Positions 24,535 to 35,361 of a DNA stretch of 64,000 nucleotides are shown piece after piece. Position numbers and translations under genes: made by a program. Within the stretch, counting starts at the first letter, position 1. Each line of letters starts with the position of its first letter. The stretch comes from Sanguinoderma infundibulare (lineage: Eukaryota; Basidiomycota; Agaricomycetes; Polyporales; Polyporaceae): positions 992,001 through 1,056,000 of the forward strand of contig JAVLRN010000006.1 of the NCBI GenBank assembly GCA_032821775.1. Reading direction: 5' to 3'. A model generated the notes under the pieces. It worked only from the letters and a program-made list of their open reading frames with translations. It was not told the origin of the DNA and ran no database searches.

Positions 24535-25559
24535 CGTGTCCAGACGGTATTCGGGAGGGGAGGGCGATCAGGCGAGAGACGGGCAGGAGCAAGTTGTGTG
24601 TCTGGAAGCGCTCGTGCGCCCATTGCCTCTCCATCATTCACGTCAACCTTCTGCACCCATGACTCTAATGCACGGATCCTCGATAACCAGTTCGCGAAAA
24701 TGACATCCAACAATTTGCAACTAGCTGCAGGTTGATTGGCATTCAGATATATTGAGGTGATGTCGTGTAGTGGTCGTGTTCACCATGATATGTTCACTAA
24801 ACGATCTCGGTGTTTAGATATCTCCTGCCTTATGTTCCGGATCCTGAAGATCTCGCTGGAACCTATGGGGGCCAGATCGAGCAGCTACTATGTGACGAGC
24901 AATCCGTCGTGAAAACCTTGGTAAATCAGCCTTCTCTACTTTGCACGTGCCTGGGTCAGTGTTCTTACAAGGCCTCCGCGATTGAGGGTACCTTTTGGGT
25001 GTAGCCTCTGTGTCGCCCTTTCTCCGGAATCGTGGTTGAAACTCACCTTCGGCCGGTGGTTGCCCGTACTTGTACCCGAATTCACGGGTGCGTGTACGGG
25101 TAGCGTCAAAATTGTCGAAGTCTTGACGATGTCGTATTCAGCGTCCAGTACCTCGGAGGATCCGAACGGCCTGCAACCGCGTGAAGACCCGTCTGCTTTA
25201 TCCCAACAACCAGCTCATGATATCATCTCGTGTCGAGGCAGAAGGAAAAGAAACCCTCTTCCTCACTATCACCGCGGGTGGTCAATGCTCCCCGTCTGTT
25301 AATCTACCTTAGAGCTGACCGCCAACTTTGTATTGTCGCGCGTGCGCCACATGTGCCCGTCGACGATTGATGCGCCTCGGTCCATGGAAATTGGTGTCAG
25401 TGCAGCGGGCTTCGTGTTGCCGATGTGGGATGCCAAGCCTACCCGCGTGAACGCGAGCGAGTCTGGGGCTAGAAGGATTTGTTTCGAGTCCAATGTCTGG
25501 CCTTGCTGTCGCACCACACCCTTCTTGGCGTCGGCAGTGGCCCCGAACACTTGCGGGGC
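24535..25559. other. Intergenic region, no gene recognised
   Basis: About 1 kb between the divergent coatomer gene and the secreted-protein gene. Several open frames are present (for example around 25130-25300, ending shortly before 25305) but have no splice context or family features I recognise. Confidence 0.5.
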
Positions 25560-25566
25560 TATAAAG
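25560..25566 (+). promoter_or_regulatory. TATA box of the secreted-protein gene
   Basis: TATAAAG lies 50 bases before the ATG at 25610, preceded by a GC-rich stretch, which fits a core promoter with a short leader. Confidence 0.6.
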
Positions 25567-25609
25567 CCTGCCTTGACATCCCGTGTATACCGACCGCCTA
25601 CTGACCACC

Positions 25610-26243
25610 ATGCAGTACTCGCTTTTGTTCCTCGCTTCTCTCGCGGCGTCTGCGTTCGCTGCGGACCCCTTGGTCATCAACACGCCGCATGTTTTTCGTC
25701 AAGGATCGTCAACTGAACGACATCACTGAACGACGTTCATGCGTCTAACCGCTACGCAGGGATGCGCTCTTCCAGTGCACCCCCGTCAACATCACTTGGA
25801 CGGGTGGTCGTGGTGAGTACTCCCCCAAGCTCCGAAATTCGATGGATATTGCACACACTTACCTTCCTCCAGTCCCTTTCCGCTGGGTATGACAATCCAC
25901 AACGCCGCGCGTTGAAGCCTCGCTAACGATTTTCACGACATTGTTCCTTCCATAGAAGTGAGTCCGGCTCGAGAGTTCTATGTCTGCGTATTCAATAACC
26001 GCTCCCTCCGGAAACAGAGTTACCGCCGACGGCGACATCATCGAGGAGACCGGTACCAACGGGCTCTGGGAGAGGACCATCACGTGGTATGGCGCAGCTC
26101 GTGCGGGTACGTTTACGTTTTCTCGTACGTGCGCCAGCGTGGACTGACCGTATGCGCAATTGCAGGCTCGAGCGTTGTCTTCACTGTGGTGGACGACGAT
26201 CTGTTCCTTGCAGAAACCACACCAGTGGTTGTTCAGGATAGCC
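25610..26243 (+). CDS. Secreted Ser-Thr-rich/GPI-anchored-family-like protein (3' end unresolved)
   Basis: The start MQYSLLFLASLAASAFA is a clear signal peptide. It is followed by ADPLVINTP, then DALFQCTPVNITWTGG, a pattern typical of small fungal cell-wall proteins with a Kre9/KNH1-like immunoglobulin-fold domain. Exons that keep the frame: 25610-25686, 25760-25812, 25873-25886, 25956-25957, 26018-26106, 26166-26243. This requires a GC-AG first intron (donor GCATGT) and a 2-nt exon AA, giving PFRWKVTADGD. Without it, the conserved block GDIIEETGTNGLWERTITW is out of frame. The next donor-like site is GTGAGT at 26244, but I cannot find the following exon. The frame also stays open to 26848, antisense to FIP copy 1. 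The usual Ser-rich tail and GPI signal are not visible. Confidence 0.6.
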
Positions 26244-26760
26244 GTGAGTCGATTCAGACCGTTCTCATTGGGATAGCGGGGCTGATGTCGGACTGGGCTC
26301 GACGTGACCAGCCTTGGACGGATGCTTGGATTAAGCACGATGTCCTCTGGACACAGGACAGTCGTTGCGTCAGAAATAGTGCACATGCGCTCGTTCTCGA
26401 GTCTGATACCAGTGCTATGAAACCACGATGTGAGAGTCTCGGCGTTATACACATACTGAACGACTTTGCGGAGATGATCGCGACCTGTTTCGACCGAAGC
26501 CGTGGTTTTCTGGACGAAGATTATCGGCAGTTCCGGTGGCCCGGTCTTCAAGACCTCTGCGCGCACACCGTGTCCCCCGAATTTCTCCTCCCGATTACCA
26601 CGCGGCCGATGGACGATGTAAGCACACGATACAAGTCAAACGATCAACTGAAGGCACATCGTCATTGCGAATACATTTCTGGATCTCTGGGACCGGCCGT
26701 CTTCGTGTTCTCCTTCCCTCCCCGACACCACCCCGAGTATGGTAGGGCCCCGCCCTCGGC

Positions 26761-27093
26761 TCAGTTCCACTGGGCGATGAGCCACTGGTTGCCGCTGTCG
26801 GGGTCGATGACGTACACCTGGATCTTCTGCGTGTCGGCGATGCCGTAGCCGGCGTTGTACTCGAGGAAGTTGACCTTCTGCGAGCCGTCGCTCTGGACGG
26901 CGTACGAGGGGCGCACGCCGAGGTCCTTGCCGGCGACGACGACGCGGTAGGTGTACGCCTTGTCGGTGAGGACCTTGGGGAAGGTGACGTTGTCGATGAA
27001 GGTGTTGGGGTTGCCGCGGCCCCAGATCGGGGTGTAGTCGAAGCAGACCTTCGGCTGGTCCGAGGCGAGCGCGAAGATGTAGTTGGTGGACAT
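26761..27093 (-). CDS. Fungal immunomodulatory protein (FIP/LZ-8 family), copy 1
   Basis: A 110-aa single-exon coding region, ATG at 27093 and TGA at 26761. It matches the small lectin-like FIP family known from Ganoderma, Flammulina and relatives: an N-terminal helix followed by an immunoglobulin-like beta sandwich. Hallmarks seen are [68 protein letters not shown] and the invariant end IAQWN. There is no signal peptide, as usual for the family. It is closest to the LZ-8 type. One cysteine (Cys17) sits at the end of the N-terminal segment. The role in the fungus is unknown; bioactivity on animal immune cells is family knowledge. The leader holds an intron shared with copy 2. Confidence 0.95.
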   Translation of the reverse strand: MSTNYIFALASDQPKVCFDYTPIWGRGNPNTFIDNVTFPKVLTDKAYTYRVVVAGKDLGVRPSYAVQSDGSQKVNFLEYNAGYGIADTQKIQVYVIDPDSGNQWLIAQWN

Positions 27094-27209
27094 GGTGCTG
27101 TGCTGTGTGCGACAGAGGTCGAGGTCAGCGCGGAGAAGGAGAAGGAGGAGAGGAGCGGGCGAGCGAGCGCGGCGAGCTGACCAGGTGGCTGCGAGTAAAC
27201 GTTCTAGAT

Positions 27210-27331
27210 CTGTGGCGGGGGGACGGTCAGTGAATCTCTTCGGCTTCCAGGGTGGTGATGGGCAACTCACCGAGAGGTGGCGTAGGAGCGAATGCTGAGG
27301 TCCAACAGCGGCAGTTCCACTACCTTTTATA
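27210..27331 (-). promoter_or_regulatory. FIP copy 1 core promoter and 5'-UTR intron
   Basis: On the minus strand TATAAAAGG (27323-27331 on +) is followed after about 20 bases by TTGGACCTCAGCATTCGCTC and then a GTGAGT donor. The leader intron spans 27210-27270 (61 nt) with ACTGACCGTC as branch region and CCACAG as acceptor. The same order of elements, with near-identical sequence, occurs before copy 2. Confidence 0.75.
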
Positions 27332-30218
27332 CTCGGACGATCAGACCCCCTCGCTTCCTCCGGTGCGGCGGACGACGCAGGTTCGTCCAACGTGCCAGGA
27401 AGGTATGCGGCATGCGGCCGAATTGCATCATTCCTCGACCTCAGGCTGGCTCGAGGCATTCATGCCGCTCACCCTCCTGACCACCCCAGGTGATGCATGA
27501 GTGCATACGCCGTCGCCATGATGGGCAGGAGTGGGCAGGAAAATCATGCAAGGTTTTGTGTTCGGGGGGCGCGATGCCTTCGAATGCCAGACATTGACAG
27601 CCATTGGTTGATTGCCTGAAGGGAAGCCTTAAAGCGACCACCGTGGCCGTTGCTATTGGACAATGGGGACGATGGTTCTGCAAGCTGCAAAGCCCACGTT
27701 CAAGGGTGGCATCGCGAATTTTCCTAGAGCAGCTCGTCGGACAAAGTTGTAAGGCGAAGATTTGCAGCGCGAACATTGAACCTCGCGGCGGCGTGCCAGT
27801 CACGATCGCGTTACAAATGGGTGTTGAATGAAGCGCTCCAAACGGGGCCTAATATTTGCGTGGCTGGAATAATCCCTGAACCGTTTCGTATCCTTGCATA
27901 CATGGCGGCTTCCCCGAGACTCGAACGCCGTCCGGAGTGCCCAAAGATGGAGCTGGTCATAACCACCGAAATCCGCCGGGGGGAGGGGGTGTGGTACTTA
28001 GGGCAGACTGAGAAGCAGTCATCAGGTGAGCCATGCTCGAGTGGCGGCGGCCAATGCCTTGTTGACAACTTGAATCGAAGCGAGAAATCCCGGTTCTATC
28101 ACCTCAGGCCTTGCCACACTCGCCGTGTCAAGGCCGGGGTCAATTTGGACGGGCTGCGAGTCGGAGGAACCGACCGTACACCCGTGGATCTGACATTGGG
28201 GCTCGCTTACTTAATTATGGTTCGGGTGGCTAAGCGACTGGCTGTGCTTTTTTCGAGAGGGCCTATCCATCTGAAAAGAGAGGGAAAGCTATATGGTGAC
28301 ATGTCGGAAGTCAAGAAGTCAAGAGTAATCGCGTTGGACTGCTGTCGGCGGACCGCGACCGGGGACAGCTTGAACCGGTGCCAAGAGTTTCCAGCGTTTA
28401 CCTCGGGCTGCTCAACTACATGTCCCTCGTCCAATAAGACCGTCCTAGTCCTGCTTTAGTAACCAAGACATGCTGACTGGAGGAGAGAACAACTGTGCGA
28501 AGACTGGTCAATTCCGAGCCTTGCACCATCATCGGGGTAGGATTTCCGATTCCGACTGGTGACCCACTTCTAACAAGGCGCCATTTGTGGCTCTTACGTG
28601 CTACCAGCGTTCTGGGAATTCTAACTATGACCGACGTCGCAAAGCAAGAAGTCTGCGAACCAAGCATGCACGGAAGCACATGCCTCCGACTATTGGAAGT
28701 TGCGGGATTGTCAATCCAGATTCCAGACCCCCCGCGCGACTCGGCATCTCGGAGCACGTAGAAGAGAAGGAAGAGGTAATATTGTGGGACGACTCTGAGT
28801 GCTTCGAAGAATTGCCTTTGTTCCTGCCTGACGACGCCGGGGCGGAGCGCGAGGGCGTTATTGAAGCCATACAATGCTTGGCAAGCGCAGGTAGAGGGGC
28901 GCTGACGGACCGCCGCCATTGCTCTGTCTAAGATCTGTACTGCGCTGTACTGCAGCGATGCATGGTGTAAACCGAATTAGGCTCCAGGGCTCACCAATAG
29001 GGCAGGTTTCAGAGGATGCTCTGAGTCGCCGTTCTATCCTGCGTCGAGAAGATGATAGGGCATTTTGTCTGGCGCTACACGAGTGGGCGTTGTCAGAGCT
29101 TATTGGCGCTCTCAGCAGTACGGCCAAGAACGGAGTCATGTCGCTTGATGCTAAAGTTTGGGATTTCTGAGTCCTTGATTGCATGGAACATGATACTGCG
29201 CACGATTGGTGAGCAGGAAAGCAGACTGGCCGCAGCGCTCGTGCAAGTGCGGCACCGCAATCCGGCATTAGAACACCAGCGGTGAGCGTCGTGGGCGCTT
29301 ATGCTATGTTGGACACGGAAATGGGCGTCTTGCGCTTCTCATCTTGAACAACAACATCCGAGCCCACCGAGAAGCAGCGAGAAGGTATCATATGCATCCT
29401 GCTTGCTGTCAGTGACGGTGCCGCGCAAGCTCAGGTACCGCCCGCCTCCATCGGCTACTAACTAGATCAGCCTAGCCTTCGCAAGGCATGGAATTTTTTA
29501 ACACGAGATACGCACGACGTCCGACGGAGTCGCTGGTATTGCTCGTTGATATCTGGCGATGTTGCTGCATACCGGCGCTCGTTACATATACATCCGCGAT
29601 GGTTGACGTTGAGATCGTGTACGGTACTCCATAGGATACTCCGTGCTGTACTCAAACATTCAGGTACGCGCATTCAATGCTTCCGTTGATCAAAACCTCC
29701 GTGACGTCAGGCCAACAGATGCCAGAAGGATGCATGGGGATCTCGGACTGAGGCCCAAGGGCTCGCTTCCCGTGCATGAGGCCGGCGACGACTATGAAGA
29801 TCACCGATAGCGTCGCCTGCGAAGGTGGGTCCACAAATGGTTATGTGGCGGAAGCGATAAACATAGCTCGATTGGACGAGGGCGCGAGCTTCGAGTGGCT
29901 TCCATGCATGCGCTGACGGTCACTTGATGCACACTGTCGCCCAGACCGAATGCGGGCCTGGTCTTCCTGCCAAACCCTTCGTAGAATTCAAGCCGTTTCC
30001 TCCGATTCCTTGCTATCCGAGCCATGAGGCAATCGCCCAAGGGCAATCACGCTCCCCAAGCCGTACACTTTGCATCGTATTCGCCCTCTTAGGCATCCAA
30101 AATGCTTGCCAAAGATTAGCCGCCATCTCAGACCGGTATGTGCCATGGCGGGTTTACACATCGTCTGCCTCCGTGACCTCCGTTCTATCGCACCTGGGAA
30201 GCTCTCTGGTCCCACCCG
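27332..30218. other. Gene-poor 2.9-kb region
   Basis: No convincing gene in six frames. Open frames are short and interrupted, without splice context or family motifs. I see no terminal repeats, poly-A tail or transposase/reverse-transcriptase motifs. It may contain strongly decayed mobile-element sequence, but nothing visible proves that. Confidence 0.5.
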
Positions 30219-30225
30219 TATATAA
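30219..30225 (+). promoter_or_regulatory. TATA box of the Ppo gene
   Basis: TATATAA lies 64 bases upstream of the ATG at 30289, a normal core-promoter spacing for this window. Confidence 0.6.
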
Positions 30226-30288
30226 CGCAGGACGTAATGCCTGCAACAGCGTTTGGGGCCCCCTCCACCTAGCAACCCACGTCACGCC

Positions 30289-33200
30289 ATGTCTACCTTC
30301 TCCTCGAGGCTCTCTCGCACCTTCACCAAGGGTTCGCTCAGCTCCATTGGAGACGAGCCTCAACGCACCCCTCCCCAGACCATGAAGGGCTTTGACAAAC
30401 TCCGAGACGAGGTGTGTCGATAGCCCATTCCGTTTATGAGATGTTGCGGGTCTCACTTTTCATATGCACAGCTTCGGAAGCATTTGCCGTTCGCCTCAGA
30501 TGTCTCCACTATTGTACGTCGTATTTTCCTCCAGCCAGTCGTCGTCCTTGCTCACGTAGAATGCAGGAGAGCGTCATCGACGGCATCACCCACTTGAACT
30601 CTATTGACGACAGGAAGATGCTTGTGCGTATAAAATTAGCATTATAGCCCGTTCACACCGGCTAATCCTGGCTTCAGCTGGAGCACACGCTAGTTTATCT
30701 ATCCAACAATTCTGGGCATCCAGCCGCAAAGAAGTTGGAGTCGATACTCATCAAAATGCGTGCGTAACATTCCCCTCTGAACTTTGCACTCCTAGCTTTC
30801 TCATACATTCCTCTTTGCAGTGTACGAAGACCTCCCACACCCTCCGGATACCTCGATCGGCCCGACCTATGCCTATAGGTCTGCAGATGGTTCCAACAAC
30901 AACCCCTGCATCCCCGACTTGGGCAAGGCCGGTACACCTTACTCGCGCAGCGTGCAACAGACGCACCCACTTCCGCGCAATGAGCTTCCCGATGCTGGCC
31001 TCGTGTTCGATACGCTGCTTCGGCGGGATAAGGTCAGTCCGTATCCTTCGGCGGTTTCAAAATCGTGTATTAACTTGTGCTCCGCAGTTCCAACCTCATC
31101 CTGCGGGTCTTTCGAGCTTGATGTTCGCATTTGCTGCGCTGGTAATCCATACGTAAGTGTCCACCTTCTCAGTAGGCCATGCTTAGAGAACGTGACGTCG
31201 TTACTGAAGCTGACGTCCGCAGTGTCTTCCGCACGTCGCATAAGGACGTGCATGTCAACGAGACCTCTTCGTATGTGGACCTCGCGCCTTTGTATGGGAA
31301 CAACCAGGAAGCGCAGGATAAGATTCGTGTCCGCGACGGCCGCGGGCTTCTTGTCGCTGATACGTTCGCGGAGGACCGCCTGATGCTGCTCCCACCGGCA
31401 GTGTGTGTGCTTCTTACCCTCTTCAATCGGAACCACAACGTAAGCATCTCGCTACCTCCGTGACACGCTTCATGTATGGACGTTCGAAGTGTAACTGACG
31501 CGCGTATCGGCAGTACATCGCTCGGAAGCTCCTGGAACTCAACGAGCGCGGGACGTACGTCGACCCGTGCACCATCCCGTCCAGCGATTACGACCGCGCG
31601 TCAAAGCTCTTGACGCAGGAGGAGGACATCTTCCAGACCGCCCGCCTGATCAACTGCGGGTGGTTCGCCGGCATCGTGATGTCGGACTACTTCGCGGCGA
31701 TTCTGGGCCTGGTGCGCCAGGGGAACAGCTGGGCGTTTAACCCGTTCGAGGAGATGCGGAACGCCGACCACGCGCTGTTTGAGCGCGGACGCGGAAACTC
31801 GTGCAGTGTCGAGGCAAGTGAGCTCCTGCGTGAGGTGTGGGTGGGTAAGGTTCTCATGTGCTGATGGCCTCGGTCAGTTCAACTGCTTGTACCGGTGGCA
31901 CCCGACCACGTCGAAAGCCGACGAAGGATGGGTTGAGAGGATGAACGAGAAGTTCTTCCCTGGGAAAACTATCGAGTCTGTCAGTATCACTATTTTGCGC
32001 GCGAGATCCCTACTCGCACTGATGTCCCCTCCCATTGTGCATAGCTTACCATTCAAGACTTCCGCGCCCTTGTGCCGAAGCTCCAAGCGATGGAGCCCGA
32101 TCCGTCCCACTGGACCTTCGGATCGTAAGGCACCGTCTCTGTTACTCACCCGGACTGCACGCTGATCATCCATAGTCTGGCGCGCGACCCGGACACGAGC
32201 AAATTTGGCGACGAAGCCCTCGCAGCCGTCCTGATCGCAGCGTAAGCAATAGTGTCATTTTCATGCGCGGCTTTGACCTGACGCTTGATGTAGCACCGAG
32301 GAGCCAGCTGGGGCGTTTGGTGCGCGCGGCACGCCGCATTGTATGCGTCTCCACGAGATTATGGGCATCGAGCAGAACCGCCAGTGGGGCGTCTGCTCGC
32401 TGAACGACTTCCGCCAGGCGAGTAACTAAATTTTCTGCGCGCGTTTAATCATCATCTGACTGGTACTTTGTGCTTGTAGTTTCTCGGATCGAAGAGTGAG
32501 TCTTGCTTTGGGGATGAGATGGATTTGATGTTGACATGTGCACAGCATACTCCAGCTTCCTCGAGTGGAACCCAGACCCGGAGATTGCGAGTGCCGCTGA
32601 GAAGCTCTATGGCCACATCGATCGCCTGGAACTGTACGTTGGTCTCCAGGCAGAAGAGACTAAGCCTGTCATCGAGGGCGCCGGTCTTTGTCCAGGTAAG
32701 ACCCACGGTGCCCCCGTAACAAATGACGCAGTGCTGAAGCCTCCTTGCGCTCACGTCCAGGCTACACCATCTCGCGCGCAATCCTCAGCGACGCCATTGC
32801 GCTGACGCGTGGGGACCGCTTCTACACCGCCGACTTCACGCCGTTCAACATGACCGCGTGGGGCTTCGCGGACTGCCAGCGCGACGCCGCCGGGCCTGGC
32901 TGCGGTAGCATGCTCGGGAGGCTGCTGTTGCGGACGCTGCCCGAGCAGTTCGCGCCGGACAGCTCGTACGCGTGGTTCCCGCTGATGACGCCGGTCGCGA
33001 TGGAGCGCGTGCTGACGAGGCTCGGGCAGGCCGAGCTGTACAACTTGGAAAAGCCGACGACGCTCGCGGAGCCGATGCGCTTGACGGGGTACGAGGACGT
33101 GAAGGCGGTGCTGAAGGACGAGCAGAACTTCGGGACGAGTTTCGCGCAGAGGGTGAGGCGTCTCGTCAAGGGCGATGGGTCAGTGGTTTTCTTTCGCTTT

Positions 33201-34867
33201 CGATCATACACGCCGTTGAGGTTTGTCGGGATTCGTCAGGTTCTTCATCGCGTCGCACAACCCCGCGCAGGCGGCGCGCGAACAGCGCGAGGTGCTGAGC
33301 GCGCTCACCGGTGCCCCTGGTGCGGAAGCGAGCATCCGGAGGTTCTTCTACGAGAAGACGCGGGAGCTGATCCGGAGCGAGTCGTGCCACTCTGTGGGCA
33401 CGTCGACGCACACGGTCGACCTCGTGCGGGACGTGCTCAAGTGCGTGCCGATCTACTGGGCTGCGGACTTGGTCAGTGGTCTGGCTCTAGATGACGTGGA
33501 TGTCAATGATAAGGCTAACTGACTGACTGGTTCCGTAGGCTGGCATCCGGCTGAAGACGAATGCGGATGGCGAGGGCGACTACACGCCGGCGGAGCTGTT
33601 CGACGTTCTCGCGGACGTCTACAGCTATCTCTTCCTGGACGTCGAGCCCGGGCGTGTGCACAAGCTGCGTCAGCAGGCCGTCAAGGGCGTCGAGAAGCTG
33701 TCGAACATCATCCGGAGGCAGCTGGGCGGGTCGCGCGTGCGTTCGCGATGCGTTTGGTGCTGGGTCTAGAATTTGAGCTGATGTCCGTCGTTTGCTTCCC
33801 TGCAGCTGTCGATCATGAACCTGTTCGGCTCGGTGTTTGGGAAGGCGAGCAAGGGCGACTCGGAGCGGGCGTCGTTCGTGGAGCGCTTGAAGGCGTTGGG
33901 CCAGGACACGGACACGCAGGTCAACGTTATCCTCGCGCTCCTCGTGGGCTCCACCGTCGAGCTGTCACAGGGTGCGTGCATGTGGCCCACGGTTGTTTGT
34001 GTGTGCGGATGCTGATCGGGTCGCGCAGCTGCGGTGAACGTCGTTAACTTCTACCTGGACCCAACCAAGCCGAATGATGTCCAGGCTTTAGTCGCCAAGT
34101 CGGCGCCATTGGACGCGAAGGACGAGGCGGTGCTGCAGGGCTTTGTCCTCGAAGCGCTTCGTATGTTGCACTTTTGGTCTATGGGGGTTTGGGGAAGCTG
34201 ATGGGTGGGATTAGGTCTCGACCCGACGTTCCGCGGCGTGTATCGCGAGGTCCTCCGCGACGTCAAGCTCATCAATGGCCCGCTCAAGGCGAAGACGCGG
34301 GTGTTCATAGACCTGTCGGCTGCGAACTTGAGCGTACGTCTGGCTCCCGCGCATCGTAACGGCTCCCGCTCATGCTCATCATCATCCGAATACAGAGCTA
34401 CATCTTCAATGACCCCGAGGACGTGAACCCCGCGCGGGGCTTCGACAAGTACTTGGTCATCGACGGCGCTGGAAAGTGTATTGGCCTAGACCTGTCCTCG
34501 AAGGTAACGTTGGTCCTTCCGTCTGCAAGTAGACCGGAACACTGATAAACGGTTGTACAGATGATCACGGAGATGGTACGTGCGGTGTACAGCTTCAAGG
34601 GTGCGACTCGCGGACCTGGTGTATGTGGGCAGCTCAAGAGGTACGTCGCACGGTACTATCTAGATTGCTTCGAATGGCACTTACGAACTTTGGGTCGTCG
34701 CGACACAGGTACAAGGAGACGTCGTCGAGGACGAGCTCGTGGTCATACCTCGGCCCTGACCAGCATCTGCAGCCTTGGGCGACGTCCATGCTCTTCCAGG
34801 TACGACGGTTGTGTGTTTTTACTGTTCGATCAGCCGGATTGACGTCGATTTGCAGTACCAAGCATGA
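30289..34867 (+). CDS. Psi-producing oxygenase (linoleate dioxygenase/P450 fusion)
   Basis: Fusion of a heme fatty-acid dioxygenase and a P450 that makes oxylipin hormones from linoleic acid. Twenty-four exons sum to 3192 nt, 1063 aa, the family length. First exon 30289-30411, last 34856-34867. The peroxidase half has the distal His in ALVIHTVFRTS (about 193), NETSSYVDLAPLYGNN, and YRWH with the radical Tyr (about 371) and heme His (about 374). The P450 half has an I-helix region (ILALLVGSTVELSQ) and the heme-thiolate Cys (about 995) in GAGKCIG, so both sites look intact. Two introns start with GC: 31814-31877 (GCAAGT) and 32418-32479 (GCGAGT). One exon is 16 nt (32480-32495). Which hydroperoxide or diol is made cannot be read from sequence. 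Confidence 0.94.
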
Positions 34868-35361
34868 GCTCGGACATTCGGATGGTTTCTGAGTGACTTG
34901 GGTTGTCCGTGTACATCTTGCGAGCCCTCGAGTTTCGACGTCCACGCTGTAGTGTCATATATATTCTCTTGACGTTCATCCCGCATGTATCTACGTACTC
35001 GCTAGCTGGTTGTAAGCCTAGTTCGCTGCGATCCGCTATGTGTTGCTGCGCATCTCGCGCCCTGTTTCGACAGCGCACGGGCAATTTGAGCAACGCGGGA
35101 CTTGCACTGCACCCGCGGTGCCTTAGCCCCACAGCATCCCCGACCGGGCGCGGAAGGCGTACGTGTGTATCCGCTATCGTGGTCAATAGTGATTTGTGAT
35201 GCCTTCGGGACGCGTCACTCCACGCCACCATCTCCGACTATGTCTGCACTCCCACCGGACCCATATATGCACGCCTTGCTCGTCGTATTCCTCCAAGTCT
35301 CCCTTATTCTAGACCTCCCGCACCTCCCTAGTCCACACCCGTAATCGATACCTGCACGACC
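34868..35361. other. Spacer between Ppo and esterase genes
   Basis: Same-strand spacer with the Ppo 3' end and esterase promoter. CATATATG occurs near 35261. No gene seen. Confidence 0.5.

Noticed and set aside
25859..26566. A 235-aa minus-strand frame over the secreted-protein gene
   Set aside because: Antisense to conserved exons of that gene, no recognised family; kept only as part of a finding.
27905..27965. GTTCGAGTC on the minus strand resembling a tRNA T-arm
   Set aside because: Flanking bases do not form the required stems.
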